From Fidelibacterota bacterium (GTDB taxonomy: Bacteria; Fidelibacterota; UBA8477), in contig JAIPJR010000028.1 of the NCBI GenBank assembly GCA_021734045.1, positions 1-31,991 of the forward strand: a DNA stretch of 31,991 bases, written 5' to 3'. Shown here piece by piece: positions 1 through 7,244 of this stretch (position 1 is its first letter; every line of letters begins with the position of its first letter). The position numbers and the translations under genes are program-made. Below the pieces are notes generated by a model. It had not been told where the DNA came from. It was given only the letters and a program-made list of their open reading frames with translations, and did no database searches.

Positions 1-2
1 CG

Positions 3-560
3 GACGCCTATCTTGACCTGCTCATCTGTTCCTTTCAGTCGGTCATGCCACCCGACAACATTTGGACGCTGGAGGGAATTTTTCCCTATTCGGACGGTTC
101 ACTCGATTATGGGGTCGTGCTTATGATGGGTGGCGCAGGCTTCCGGCGATACGGCGTGGGCTTTCATTTATTTATCGGTGATAATATTGGAACTGTTAGC
201 CGTTTAATCGGGTACCAGGTTGGTGATGAAGCGTGGGGCGATATTGATATCATCACCAGCCTTCAGGATGAGCCCATTGCGCCGGCGAGCTTTCAACTTA
301 CCGCCTATCCCAATCCCTTCAATCCCAGCACCAACATTCGGTATGCGTTACCGGAGAATAGCCGGGTGGAGATCATCATCTACGACCAGCTGGGGCGCCA
401 GGTGAACACCCTGGTCAACGGGCAACGAACAGCCGGAGATTACGCGTTAAAGTGGAATGGAACTGACGTGGCCGGCCGTCAACTCAGTTCCGGATTGTAT
501 TTCTGTCAGATCCGTGCCGGTGGTTTTACCAGGACAGTGAAGTTAGTGTTGTTGAAATAA
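3..560 (+). CDS. Secreted protein with C-terminal sorting-type domain (5' partial)
   Basis: The reading frame is open to the left edge, so only the last 185 residues are visible and the function of the main body cannot be named. The C-terminal ~90 residues carry the YPNPFNPSTNIRY motif, followed by a short beta-sandwich pattern (VEIIIYDQLGRQV, SSGLYFCQI) and a final basic-hydrophobic strand (TRTVKLVLLK). This is the hallmark of the FlgD-Ig-like / type IX secretion type A sorting domains found at the ends of secreted proteins in Bacteroidetes, Ignavibacteria, Calditrichota and Marinimicrobia. By family knowledge such a domain targets the protein to the cell surface or outside. Whether a type IX secretion system exists here cannot be seen. 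The stop lies 58 bases before the convergent end of the M14 amidase gene. Confidence 0.85.
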   Translation, partial: DAYLDLLICSFQSVMPPDNIWTLEGIFPYSDGSLDYGVVLMMGGAGFRRYGVGFHLFIGDNIGTVSRLIGYQVGDEAWGDIDIITSLQDEPIAPASFQLTAYPNPFNPSTNIRYALPENSRVEIIIYDQLGRQVNTLVNGQRTAGDYALKWNGTDVAGRQLSSGLYFCQIRAGGFTRTVKLVLLK

Positions 561-618
561 AGCACTGAAATGTCCAGCGCTCTAGGGTATGATTAGAATC
601 CGTTTTGTAAAGAAAGCA

Positions 619-1332
619 CTACCGTAGCTTTTCACTACCCGTGAGCAATTCCATCAACGCCGGAGCGTACTTCGCTTTGATTTCGTGTAAGGATGCCCGG
701 GGCAGTTCCCAGGTAATTAATTCCAGATCGTTTTCCAAAGCCCAGGAGCCGAACGAACCGCGTGTGGGATAGCCCACATTCGGAACCAGTGGTAACCGGG
801 TCTGGTCCGCCAGCCATTTCGCGGTGGGTGTGATGTGGGGGTCATCGATACATCCCAAAGCGGAATGTATGGATATCACCAGCCGGGGATTGATATCTTC
901 CAATAAATTCAGCAATGCCTGAGTCTCCGGTTCTGAAGCCGGCTCTGTCCCGGGACTCAGGGTCAGGTCATCCGGGTGCTCACTGTCTTTCGGGTAAATC
1001 ACCATCTCCGGTGACCAATTTTTCGTGGACCAGTTGCGGTTCAGATCCACACCATTGGCATTGGCGCGGGTGCCGTAGCGGAGTCCGTCCGGATTGGCAG
1101 TGACAATCACCGCGCAAGTCAGGTCCGCCAGATCAATCAGGCGCAGCGCATAGGAGAGCAGTATCGGTCCTTCAGCTTCATCGCCATGCTGACCAGCCAT
1201 GATCAGCGTGTGAATATCGCGCTTTTTTTCCGGCAGCCACACCTCCAGTGGTAAGCCTTGTACGGATTCGCCGAAAATGATAGGAGCTCCACCAATTGTG
1301 CCGCGAATGTGTTTGATTTTTTTCGTCGTCAT
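619..1332 (-). CDS. mpaA: M14-family zinc carboxypeptidase, MpaA-like murein peptide amidase
   Basis: Predicted protein of 237 residues, close in size and layout to E. coli MpaA, which removes meso-diaminopimelate from the murein tripeptide L-Ala-D-Glu-mDAP during cell-wall recycling. Visible motifs are GQHGDEAEG (zinc-binding HxxE), NPDGLRYGTRANANGVDLNR, SEPETQAL, SIHSALGCIDDP (third zinc ligand His), GSFGSW and ITWELPR (catalytic Glu). I chose the ATG at 1332 because homology begins soon after it. An upstream ATG at 1404 would add 24 residues unlike the family. It is the only gene on the minus strand. It converges on the secreted-protein gene and diverges from msrBA across about 200 bases. 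No other murein-recycling gene is nearby, so the exact substrate is inferred from motif similarity. Confidence 0.85.
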   Translation of the reverse strand: MTTKKIKHIRGTIGGAPIIFGESVQGLPLEVWLPEKKRDIHTLIMAGQHGDEAEGPILLSYALRLIDLADLTCAVIVTANPDGLRYGTRANANGVDLNRNWSTKNWSPEMVIYPKDSEHPDDLTLSPGTEPASEPETQALLNLLEDINPRLVISIHSALGCIDDPHITPTAKWLADQTRLPLVPNVGYPTRGSFGSWALENDLELITWELPRASLHEIKAKYAPALMELLTGSEKLR

Positions 1333-1491
1333 AATTTCCAAATTTCTTTTCGTTCCTTGTTCAACCGTTCCGATGCGCGTGCAATGCCAGGTTCTTCTCG
1401 CCAAGGGAAACCTAAGGCTGTAACGATGCGAATGTGAACCAATAATCTAAAATGGTGACCAGAATAGGAACATTTTGTCTTTGTCGGGCTA

Positions 1492-1501
1492 AACTTAAGT
1501 T
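1492..1501. promoter_or_regulatory. Palindrome AACTTAAGTT in divergent mpaA/msrBA promoter region
   Basis: A perfect 10-base palindrome lies 33 bases before the msrBA start, in the ~200-base divergent spacer between mpaA and msrBA. A weak -35-like TTGTCT (1475-1480) sits 19 bases before TTAAAT (1500-1505), so the palindrome would overlap a -10 region. This is only a candidate operator or promoter. Short AT-rich palindromes arise by chance. Confidence 0.2.
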
Positions 1502-1534
1502 AAATATTCCACTTGCGGTCGGAAGGAGCGCGAA

Positions 1535-2542
1535 ATGAATTTGAAAACCCATCTCTCCAATCTAAAAATATACGCCTTACTTATCGTCGTGGGACTGGCG
1601 GCAGTAACCATGGCAGCACTAACACTGAAAGGACAGAGTCAAAGCCCAATGACAGCTAAAAACGAAAATCAGACGAATTGGAATCAATTGACCCCGGAAG
1701 AAAAACGGGTCATTGTGGATAAAGGAACCGAGCGGCCCTTCACCGGTGAATACGATGATTTTTATGAGGAAGGGACATATACCTGTAAACGCTGTAATGC
1801 AGAGCTCTATCACTCTGTAGATAAATTCGACGCCCATTGTGGTTGGCCGGCGTTTGATAAAGAAATCCCCGGTGCTGTGGCTCGTAAGCCGGATCCGGAT
1901 GGCATGCGGACGGAAATATTGTGTGCTAATTGCGGTGCTCATTTGGGGCATGTTTTTACCGGTGAAGGTTTTACTGAAACCAACACGCGCCACTGTGTGA
2001 ACTCCATCTCCATGAATTTTATCCCCGCAAGTGAGCAGGATTCGAAAATGACACAATCCACCACCAACAAAGCCATCTTTGCCGGCGGCTGTTTTTGGGG
2101 AATGGAGTACCAGTTCAAGCAGGCATCGGGCGTTATAGATGCGGTGGTGGGGTATACCGGTGGTACGACGAAAAACCCCACCTACCGGGAAGTTTGCAAT
2201 AATACCACCGGACACGCGGAGGCGATCGAGGTGACGTATGATCCGGATAAAACCACCTACGAGGCGTTGGCAAAATTCTTTTTCGAAATTCATGATCCAA
2301 CCCAGGTAAACCGTCAGGGGCCGGACATTGGTGAACAGTATCGCTCGGAGATCTTTTACTTCGATGAGGTACAAAAGACAACAGCAGAAAAACTCATCAG
2401 AATCCTGAAAGCGAAGGGATATGATGTGGCTACCCGGCTTACTTCGGCATCCACATTTTATCCGGCAGAGGAATACCATCAGGATTATTACACCAAGACT
2501 GGCGGCTCGCCCTACTGTCATATTTACACCAAGCGTTTCTAA
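1535..2542 (+). CDS. msrBA: Membrane-anchored bifunctional methionine sulfoxide reductase MsrB-MsrA
   Basis: The 335-residue fusion starts with a hydrophobic signal/anchor (about residues 10-32) and is preceded by AAGGAG at a good distance from the ATG. MsrB (about 45-168) reduces methionine-R-sulfoxide. It shows the two zinc CxxC pairs (C84/C87 and C130/C133) and the catalytic Cys C154 in TRHCVNS. MsrA (about 177-335) reduces the S-sulfoxide. It carries GGCFWG with nucleophile C186, then [26 protein letters not shown] and YHQDYY. The anchor implies the enzyme works in the periplasm or at the membrane, repairing oxidised proteins. A reductant such as a periplasmic thioredoxin is required but none is encoded here. 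The order B then A is the reverse of the A-B order of many fused enzymes. A terminator follows 28 bases after the stop, so the gene is probably monocistronic. Confidence 0.95.
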   Translation: MNLKTHLSNLKIYALLIVVGLAAVTMAALTLKGQSQSPMTAKNENQTNWNQLTPEEKRVIVDKGTERPFTGEYDDFYEEGTYTCKRCNAELYHSVDKFDAHCGWPAFDKEIPGAVARKPDPDGMRTEILCANCGAHLGHVFTGEGFTETNTRHCVNSISMNFIPASEQDSKMTQSTTNKAIFAGGCFWGMEYQFKQASGVIDAVVGYTGGTTKNPTYREVCNNTTGHAEAIEVTYDPDKTTYEALAKFFFEIHDPTQVNRQGPDIGEQYRSEIFYFDEVQKTTAEKLIRILKAKGYDVATRLTSASTFYPAEEYHQDYYTKTGGSPYCHIYTKRF

Positions 2543-2570
2543 CCAAAGCACTTAAAAGCAAGCCATAGAA

Positions 2571-2595
2571 GGCCGATCAACAGCATCGGCCTTTT
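2571..2595 (+). terminator. Intrinsic terminator after msrBA
   Basis: Perfect 7-bp stem GGCCGAT (2571-2577) / ATCGGCC (2585-2591) with a 7-base loop, followed by TTTT. Flanking A residues upstream can pair with the T run, which would make it partly bidirectional. Confidence 0.8.
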
Positions 2596-2676
2596 GACGT
2601 ACATTCAAACCTGCCCGGCCGTTCGAGTCGTCAATAAGCGGGTTTAATATTCGAGCCACAAAAATGTTAAATGCGA

Positions 2677-2695
2677 TTAACACATGCTGTGTTAA
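2677..2695. promoter_or_regulatory. Candidate operator: 8-bp inverted repeat TTAACACA-TGC-TGTGTTAA
   Basis: A perfect 8-bp inverted repeat with a 3-base spacer lies about 100 bases upstream of the hybrid histidine kinase start. A further TGTTAA half-site is present at 2665-2670 in the same orientation as the right arm, and another TTAA at 2643-2646. Two smaller odd-centred palindromes follow (CCTGA-A-TCAGG at 2702-2712, GAGA-T-TCTC at 2721-2729). The geometry fits binding by a dimeric regulator. There is no T run, so it is not a terminator. The regulator is unknown. Confidence 0.35.
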
Positions 2696-2796
2696 GTTAT
2701 TCCTGAATCAGGCTGAACATGAGATTCTCAATTACCAGATGATGGAACCCCTGCATGTACTTACTGTTCGGGGATGGCGGATGAGGACTTCAAAGA

Positions 2797-5298
2797 TTGC
2801 AAACTAGCATTTTCATCGGATTGATCAACAATGTGGCGCTGCTGCTGGCGCTGGCGTTACTCTTTGACATAATCTCGTTTAAGAGCCGTAAAGAATCCCT
2901 GCGGGTTCAAATCATCGTTGGGCTGGGCATTAGTCTGATTGGTATCGCGGTGATGTTTGGGCACTGGGAATTGCGTCCCGGGGTCATTTTTGACACTCGC
3001 TCTATTCTACTCTCCATTACCGGTGTTTATTTTGGCCTTATTCCAACTGCCATAGCTGCCGTGGTGACAACACTGCTTCGCATCGCCCAGGGTGGTGGGG
3101 GCGTGTACATGGGCGTGGGTGTCATCATTTCCTCTGCTGCCATGGGATTGTTGCTGCGATATGCCCATCGGGGCAAGGTTGAAAACATTCAATGGCACGA
3201 AATTCTTTTATTGGGTATTGCAGTACATGTGGTCATGCTCAGTTTAACGATTATCCTGCCTGCCCATCTCCGTCTTATCACATTTAAAAATATTGCCTTA
3301 CCGGTTATTATACTCTATCCCTTGGGAACCGTATTACTGGGGAAATTACTGCATCTGAGCTTGAAGCGCAACCGGATTGAAACGCAACTCCGGGCCAGTG
3401 AACAGCAACTACAGGAGAGCCAGCGGGTCGCCGGTCTGGGCTCCTATGTCTTGGACATTTGCTCCGGCAAATGGGTGAGTTCTGAAATTTTGGATTCGAT
3501 TTTCGGGATAGATGCAGATTATCCCAAAACGGTAGCGGGTTGGGAAGCACTTATTTACCCGGAGGATAAGGCGATGATGATGCATCATCTCCAGCAGGAG
3601 GTGGTGGGGCAGCGAGGTCGTTTCGATAAGGAGTATCGTATCGTCAAACATTCTACCGGCCAGATGAGATGGGTGCACGGATTGGGAGTGCTGGAGCTGG
3701 ATGAAGTTGGTGAACCCTTGAAAATGAAGGGGACGATTCAGGACATAACCGCCCGTAAAGAGATTGAACTGGCGCTTCAACAGAGCGAGGAGAAATTTCG
3801 CGAGATTTTCAGTAACGCCAATGACGCTATTTTTATCCACACCATATTACCAGATGGCCGGGCGGGTAAATACATCGAAGTGAATGAAGTGGCCTGCCGA
3901 CGATTAGGATATTCACGGGATGAACTGCTCCAATTGGGACCGGCTGATATCCGGGCACCCGAATTCGCGGCCATAACGGATGACTTGCTTCAGGAAATGA
4001 TTCAGAAAGAGCGTTATTCCACCGAATTGGTACACCAGACCAAAACCGGTGAGACCTTTCCTGTGGAGGTGAATACCCATGTCTTTGACCTGGCGGGCGA
4101 AAAGGTGGTTTTGGCGGTGGCGCGGGACATTTCCCGCCGGCGGCAGATGGAGGAGGAATTCCGACAGGCGCAGAAAATGGAGTCCATCGGGCGGCTGGCG
4201 GGTGGCATTGCCCATGACTTTAATAACCTACTTACGGTTATTAATGGCTATACCTCAATCCTGAGTGAAGAATTGAGTGACGTTACCAGCGCAAAAACGA
4301 TGTTAGAGAATGTCCTCAAAGCGGGGGAACGGGCAGCCCGACTCACCAATCAACTCCTGGCTTTCAGTCGTAAACAGATTCTGAATCCTGAGGTATTGAA
4401 CCTCAATACCCTGGTGGAGGAAACCCGCAACATGCTGCAGCGGATTATTTCCGAGAGTATTATACTGAAAACCCGTCTGGATTCGGACCTGAGCACCATC
4501 AACGCAGACCGGGGGCAGATTGAGCAGGTGATTATCAATCTGGTAGTCAATGCCGGGGATGCCATGCCGAATGGTGGTACCCTCACGCTGGAGACCCGGA
4601 ATGTGACGCTGGGGGAAGATTATCGCGAAAGCCATCCGGAGGTGATTCCGGGTAATTATGTCCTGTTTGCCCTGACCGATACGGGTGTGGGAATGTCTCC
4701 GGAAACACAGGAACACATTTTCGAACCCTTCTATACTACTAAGGAAAAAGGGAAGGGAACGGGCCTGGGTTTAGCCACAGTCCATGGTATCATCCGTCAG
4801 AGTGGTGGTTTTATCTGGGTGTATAGTGAATTGGGTAAGGGCTCTATTTTTAAAATCTATCTGCCAGTCGCCGATGCAGAAGCCCGAATCAGGGATTCCT
4901 CGCCCACCCCGCAGCGTTCATTGTCCGGGAGTGAAACCGTTTTAGTGGCAGAGGATGAAATATTTGTGCGTCACCTGGCCCGTGATGTTCTCATGAATCA
5001 TGGATATTCTGTTTTGGAAGCATCAAATGGTGAAAGCGCGGTAGCGTTGTATCGCGAACAAGGTGATTCGATTAACCTTATACTCACTGACGTGGTGATG
5101 CCCCACATGAGCGGGAAGCAGTTGGTGGATAATATCCGGAAAATGGGACACAAGACCCCGGTAATTTACATGTCCGGTTATACAGAAAATGCCATTGTCC
5201 ATCACGGTGTGTTGGAAGAAAATGTGGATTTTATTCAGAAGCCTTTTGGCCCCAATCAATTGCTGGAAATGGTCCGGCGTGTTCTTGATCGGCGTTGA
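2797..5298 (+). CDS. Hybrid sensor histidine kinase, LytS-type 5TM sensor with PAS-PAS-HisKA-HATPase-REC
   Basis: 833 residues from a TTG codon. A stop at 2782 closes the frame upstream, and TGAGGA sits 9 bases before the TTG. The N-terminus (about 5-195) is strongly hydrophobic and matches the 5TMR LytS/YhcK pattern (FDTRSILLSITGVYFGLIPT, then a Gly-rich RIAQGGGGVYMG). Two PAS domains follow (about 210-325 and 335-455), each ending in a PAC-like DITARKEIE or DISRRRQMEE stretch. HisKA has GRLAGGIAHDFNN with phospho-acceptor H473. The HATPase has INLVVNAGDAMP (from about 579), DTGVGM and GTGLGLATVHGI. The C-terminal receiver (about 712-830) has D765 in ILTDVVMP and Lys in FIQKPFG. It should autophosphorylate on H473 and pass phosphate to D765. 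No DNA-binding response regulator or phosphotransfer protein lies nearby, so the output and the signal are unknown. Confidence 0.93.
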   Translation: MQTSIFIGLINNVALLLALALLFDIISFKSRKESLRVQIIVGLGISLIGIAVMFGHWELRPGVIFDTRSILLSITGVYFGLIPTAIAAVVTTLLRIAQGGGGVYMGVGVIISSAAMGLLLRYAHRGKVENIQWHEILLLGIAVHVVMLSLTIILPAHLRLITFKNIALPVIILYPLGTVLLGKLLHLSLKRNRIETQLRASEQQLQESQRVAGLGSYVLDICSGKWVSSEILDSIFGIDADYPKTVAGWEALIYPEDKAMMMHHLQQEVVGQRGRFDKEYRIVKHSTGQMRWVHGLGVLELDEVGEPLKMKGTIQDITARKEIELALQQSEEKFREIFSNANDAIFIHTILPDGRAGKYIEVNEVACRRLGYSRDELLQLGPADIRAPEFAAITDDLLQEMIQKERYSTELVHQTKTGETFPVEVNTHVFDLAGEKVVLAVARDISRRRQMEEEFRQAQKMESIGRLAGGIAHDFNNLLTVINGYTSILSEELSDVTSAKTMLENVLKAGERAARLTNQLLAFSRKQILNPEVLNLNTLVEETRNMLQRIISESIILKTRLDSDLSTINADRGQIEQVIINLVVNAGDAMPNGGTLTLETRNVTLGEDYRESHPEVIPGNYVLFALTDTGVGMSPETQEHIFEPFYTTKEKGKGTGLGLATVHGIIRQSGGFIWVYSELGKGSIFKIYLPVADAEARIRDSSPTPQRSLSGSETVLVAEDEIFVRHLARDVLMNHGYSVLEASNGESAVALYREQGDSINLILTDVVMPHMSGKQLVDNIRKMGHKTPVIYMSGYTENAIVHHGVLEENVDFIQKPFGPNQLLEMVRRVLDRR

Positions 5299-5418
5299 GG
5301 AATCGTTACCAGACGACGGTCTCCCCGGCACATGTGATCGCTTTGAAATGCCTCTCACCGCCACCTGACCGGGGTTTCACGCTTGTAAATATCTAACCGG
5401 CGGCTACATTTGTTTTAT

Positions 5419-5787
5419 ATGGGAAAACTCACCCTCAAGAATTTGGTTTTCTACGGCTACCACGGCGTCCAGGACTATGAGAAAGAGCTGGGTGGCCGTT
5501 TCGAGGTTGACATTACCGTGACCTATCCTTTTCGCCGGGCAGCCCGGGAGGATTATCTGGCCGGCGCAGTGGATTACCAGCAGGTTTACGAAGTGGCAAA
5601 AACGATGGTAACCACACGCAAATATCATCTCATTGAGACCCTGGCTGACCATATTGCCGATGCCATTGTGGAGCAGTTCGATGTTGATGAAGTCCGGGTG
5701 ATTATCCGGAAAAACAAGGTTCCTATCGATGCCGTGCTGGATTATGTAGAAGCAGAAGTTACCCGGAAAGGCTCTGACAACACATGA
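5419..5787 (+). CDS. folB: Dihydroneopterin aldolase
   Basis: A 122-residue protein of normal FolB length. It converts 7,8-dihydroneopterin to 6-hydroxymethyl-7,8-dihydropterin and glycolaldehyde in folate synthesis, in the cytoplasm. Recognisable parts are LTLKNLVFYGYHGVQDYEKE at the N-terminus, AVDYQQVYEVAKTMV in the middle, the catalytic HLIETLADHIAD, and the C-terminal VRVIIRKNKVPID strand. I take the ATG at 5419. An in-frame TTG at 5410 would add three residues, and neither has a strong Shine-Dalgarno sequence. The stop overlaps the folK start in ATGA, so the next step of the pathway is translationally coupled to it. Confidence 0.93.
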   Translation: MGKLTLKNLVFYGYHGVQDYEKELGGRFEVDITVTYPFRRAAREDYLAGAVDYQQVYEVAKTMVTTRKYHLIETLADHIADAIVEQFDVDEVRVIIRKNKVPIDAVLDYVEAEVTRKGSDNT

Positions 5788-6281
5788 ATTCGGTAGTGGT
5801 GAGCTTGGGATCCAATTTGAACGACCCGCTGAAACAGTTGGCGGTTGCGCTGGAATATATGCGCGAGGAATTTACTTCGCTGCAGGTCAGTTCCTTCTAT
5901 CTCACGGACCCGGTGGGAGGCCCAGATCAGCCGGATTTTGTAAATGCCTGTGCGCTGTTCGAAACGCAACTTTCACCCGCTCAGTTGCTGACAAAGCTGC
6001 AGCAGATTGAAGCAGCAAGCGGACGCACCCGCGATGGCAGGCGCAACGAACCGCGTTCTCTGGATATTGATATCATTCTGTACGCCGATCTGGTGCTGGA
6101 TGAACCGGACATCACACTACCTCACCCACGCTTCCGTAAACGCCGGTTTGTACTGGAACCATTGGCGGAAATCGGCCCCCATCTCACCGATCCGGTGAGC
6201 GGAAAGACAATCCTCGAACTTCTGCAGCACTGCCCGGATAGTCACCGGGTTGAGCGCATAGAAACCGAGCTCAGCGCATGA
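5784..6281 (+). CDS. folK: 2-amino-4-hydroxy-6-hydroxymethyldihydropteridine pyrophosphokinase
   Basis: 165 residues. It transfers pyrophosphate from ATP to 6-hydroxymethyl-7,8-dihydropterin, the product of the FolB just upstream. Family signatures are the N-terminal VVSLGSNLNDP, SSFYLTDPVGGPDQPDFVNA, the ATP/Mg-binding PRSLDIDIILY, and TLPHPRFRKRRFVLEPL. The start overlaps the folB stop by four bases (ATGA) and the stop overlaps the deoxynucleoside kinase start in the same way. folP (dihydropteroate synthase) is not in the window. Confidence 0.96.
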   Translation: MNSVVVSLGSNLNDPLKQLAVALEYMREEFTSLQVSSFYLTDPVGGPDQPDFVNACALFETQLSPAQLLTKLQQIEAASGRTRDGRRNEPRSLDIDIILYADLVLDEPDITLPHPRFRKRRFVLEPLAEIGPHLTDPVSGKTILELLQHCPDSHRVERIETELSA

Positions 6282-6916
6282 GACCACTATACCATATCGC
6301 GATTGAGGGGGTGATTGGTGTGGGGAAAACCAGTTTGGCGGAACGCCTGACCGAGCGTCTGTCGGCCAAACTCATCCGGGAGGAATTCGAAGAAAATCCT
6401 TTTCTGGAGAATTTTTACAAGGACAAAAAACGCTACGCCTTTCATACCCAGTTATTTTTCCTGCTGAGCCGCTACCGACAGCAGCAGGATTTGCGGCAGA
6501 CGGACCTTTTTGCCAAGCTACTCATCACCGATTACATGTTCCAGAAGGACCGGCTTTTCGCCTACCTGAATTTGGAGGAGAAGGAGCTGGTATTGTACAA
6601 TAACATCGCGAACCTGCTGGAAGCCAATATCGCCAATCCTGATTTGGTCATTTATCTCCAGGCGGATACAGACCGGTTATTGTACAATATCCGGAAGCGT
6701 GGTCGGGAGATTGAAGCGCCCATTACCCGGGATTACATTGAAGCGCTGAATAAAATGTACAACGAATTTTTCTTCCATTACAACAGCTCGCCACTGCTGA
6801 TTATCAATGCGACTGAGATTGATTTTGTTGAGAACCCGGACGATTTGGAGGAGCTGATTAAAACCATCCGCCAGCCCATCACCGGAACACGCTTTTTAAA
6901 TCCTATTAAACACTAA
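6278..6916 (+). CDS. Deoxynucleoside kinase (dAdo/dGuo kinase type)
   Basis: 212 residues. It is an ATP-dependent kinase that phosphorylates deoxyribonucleosides to 5'-monophosphates for dNTP salvage. The P-loop GVIGVGKTS is at about residues 10-18. The substrate-site region LLITDYMFQKDRLFAY corresponds to the D/E-R-S block of the dNK family. The lid-like IRKRGREIEAPI is the arginine-rich LID over ATP. Size and motifs fit the bacterial deoxyadenosine/deoxyguanosine kinase group, but the base preference cannot be read from the sequence. It is translationally coupled to folK by ATGA. In Bacteroidetes the two activities are commonly one fused polypeptide, so this looks like the unfused equivalent. 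Confidence 0.9.
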   Translation: MRPLYHIAIEGVIGVGKTSLAERLTERLSAKLIREEFEENPFLENFYKDKKRYAFHTQLFFLLSRYRQQQDLRQTDLFAKLLITDYMFQKDRLFAYLNLEEKELVLYNNIANLLEANIANPDLVIYLQADTDRLLYNIRKRGREIEAPITRDYIEALNKMYNEFFFHYNSSPLLIINATEIDFVENPDDLEELIKTIRQPITGTRFLNPIKH

Positions 6917-6995
6917 GTAACAGACCGAAGGTTAGTCGGGTGTGCGAAATGGCAACAGCTGAAACATTCAGAGAAAACAAACATAGATAGTTCAC

Positions 6996-7187
6996 ATGTC
7001 AAAATTCATCACATTCCTGATTCTGTTTTACCTGATATACCGCGGTTCCCGGTGGCTGCTTGGCAAAATCAAGATTGAGCAGGATGAATCGTCCAGAGTG
7101 GGTGGTCAGAAACAGGCGCCCCGCAAACTCAATATTGACGAGCGCGATATTGAAGATGCCGATTACAAAGATATTCATTCCGAATAA
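6996..7187 (+). CDS. Small single-pass membrane protein, DUF4834-like
   Basis: 63 residues. A hydrophobic N-terminal segment (ITFLILFYLIYRGSRWLL) is followed by a charged tail ending in DERDIEDADYKDIHSE. The pattern of a short N-terminal membrane helix plus an acidic tail with I-E-D-A-D/E-Y resembles the small DUF4834-type proteins seen near dNK or housekeeping genes in Bacteroidetes. The match is by pattern only and the function is unknown. It sits between the dNK and MDR genes with 79- and 57-base gaps and has no strong Shine-Dalgarno sequence. Confidence 0.6.
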   Translation: MSKFITFLILFYLIYRGSRWLLGKIKIEQDESSRVGGQKQAPRKLNIDERDIEDADYKDIHSE

Positions 7188-7244
7188 TCCCTGCCTACCT
7201 GGCGAGTAATTCGTTCAACTATTCGTTTAAAGGAGTAAAGTCTC

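Noticed and set aside
613-632. AAAGC...GCTTTT hairpin at the end of mpaA as a bidirectional terminator
   Set aside because: Only five base pairs with a 9-base loop, weak pairing and overlap with the mpaA stop. Not convincing.
1619-2551. 310-codon open frame antisense to msrBA
   Set aside because: It lies opposite a gene with clear MsrB and MsrA motifs, is rich in Cys and Phe without family likeness, and has no ribosome-binding site.
6950-6991. 13-codon frame ATGGCAACAGCTGAAACATT... between dNK and the small membrane protein
   Set aside because: It is too short, has no Shine-Dalgarno sequence and no recognisable leader-peptide features such as codon runs or an attenuator.
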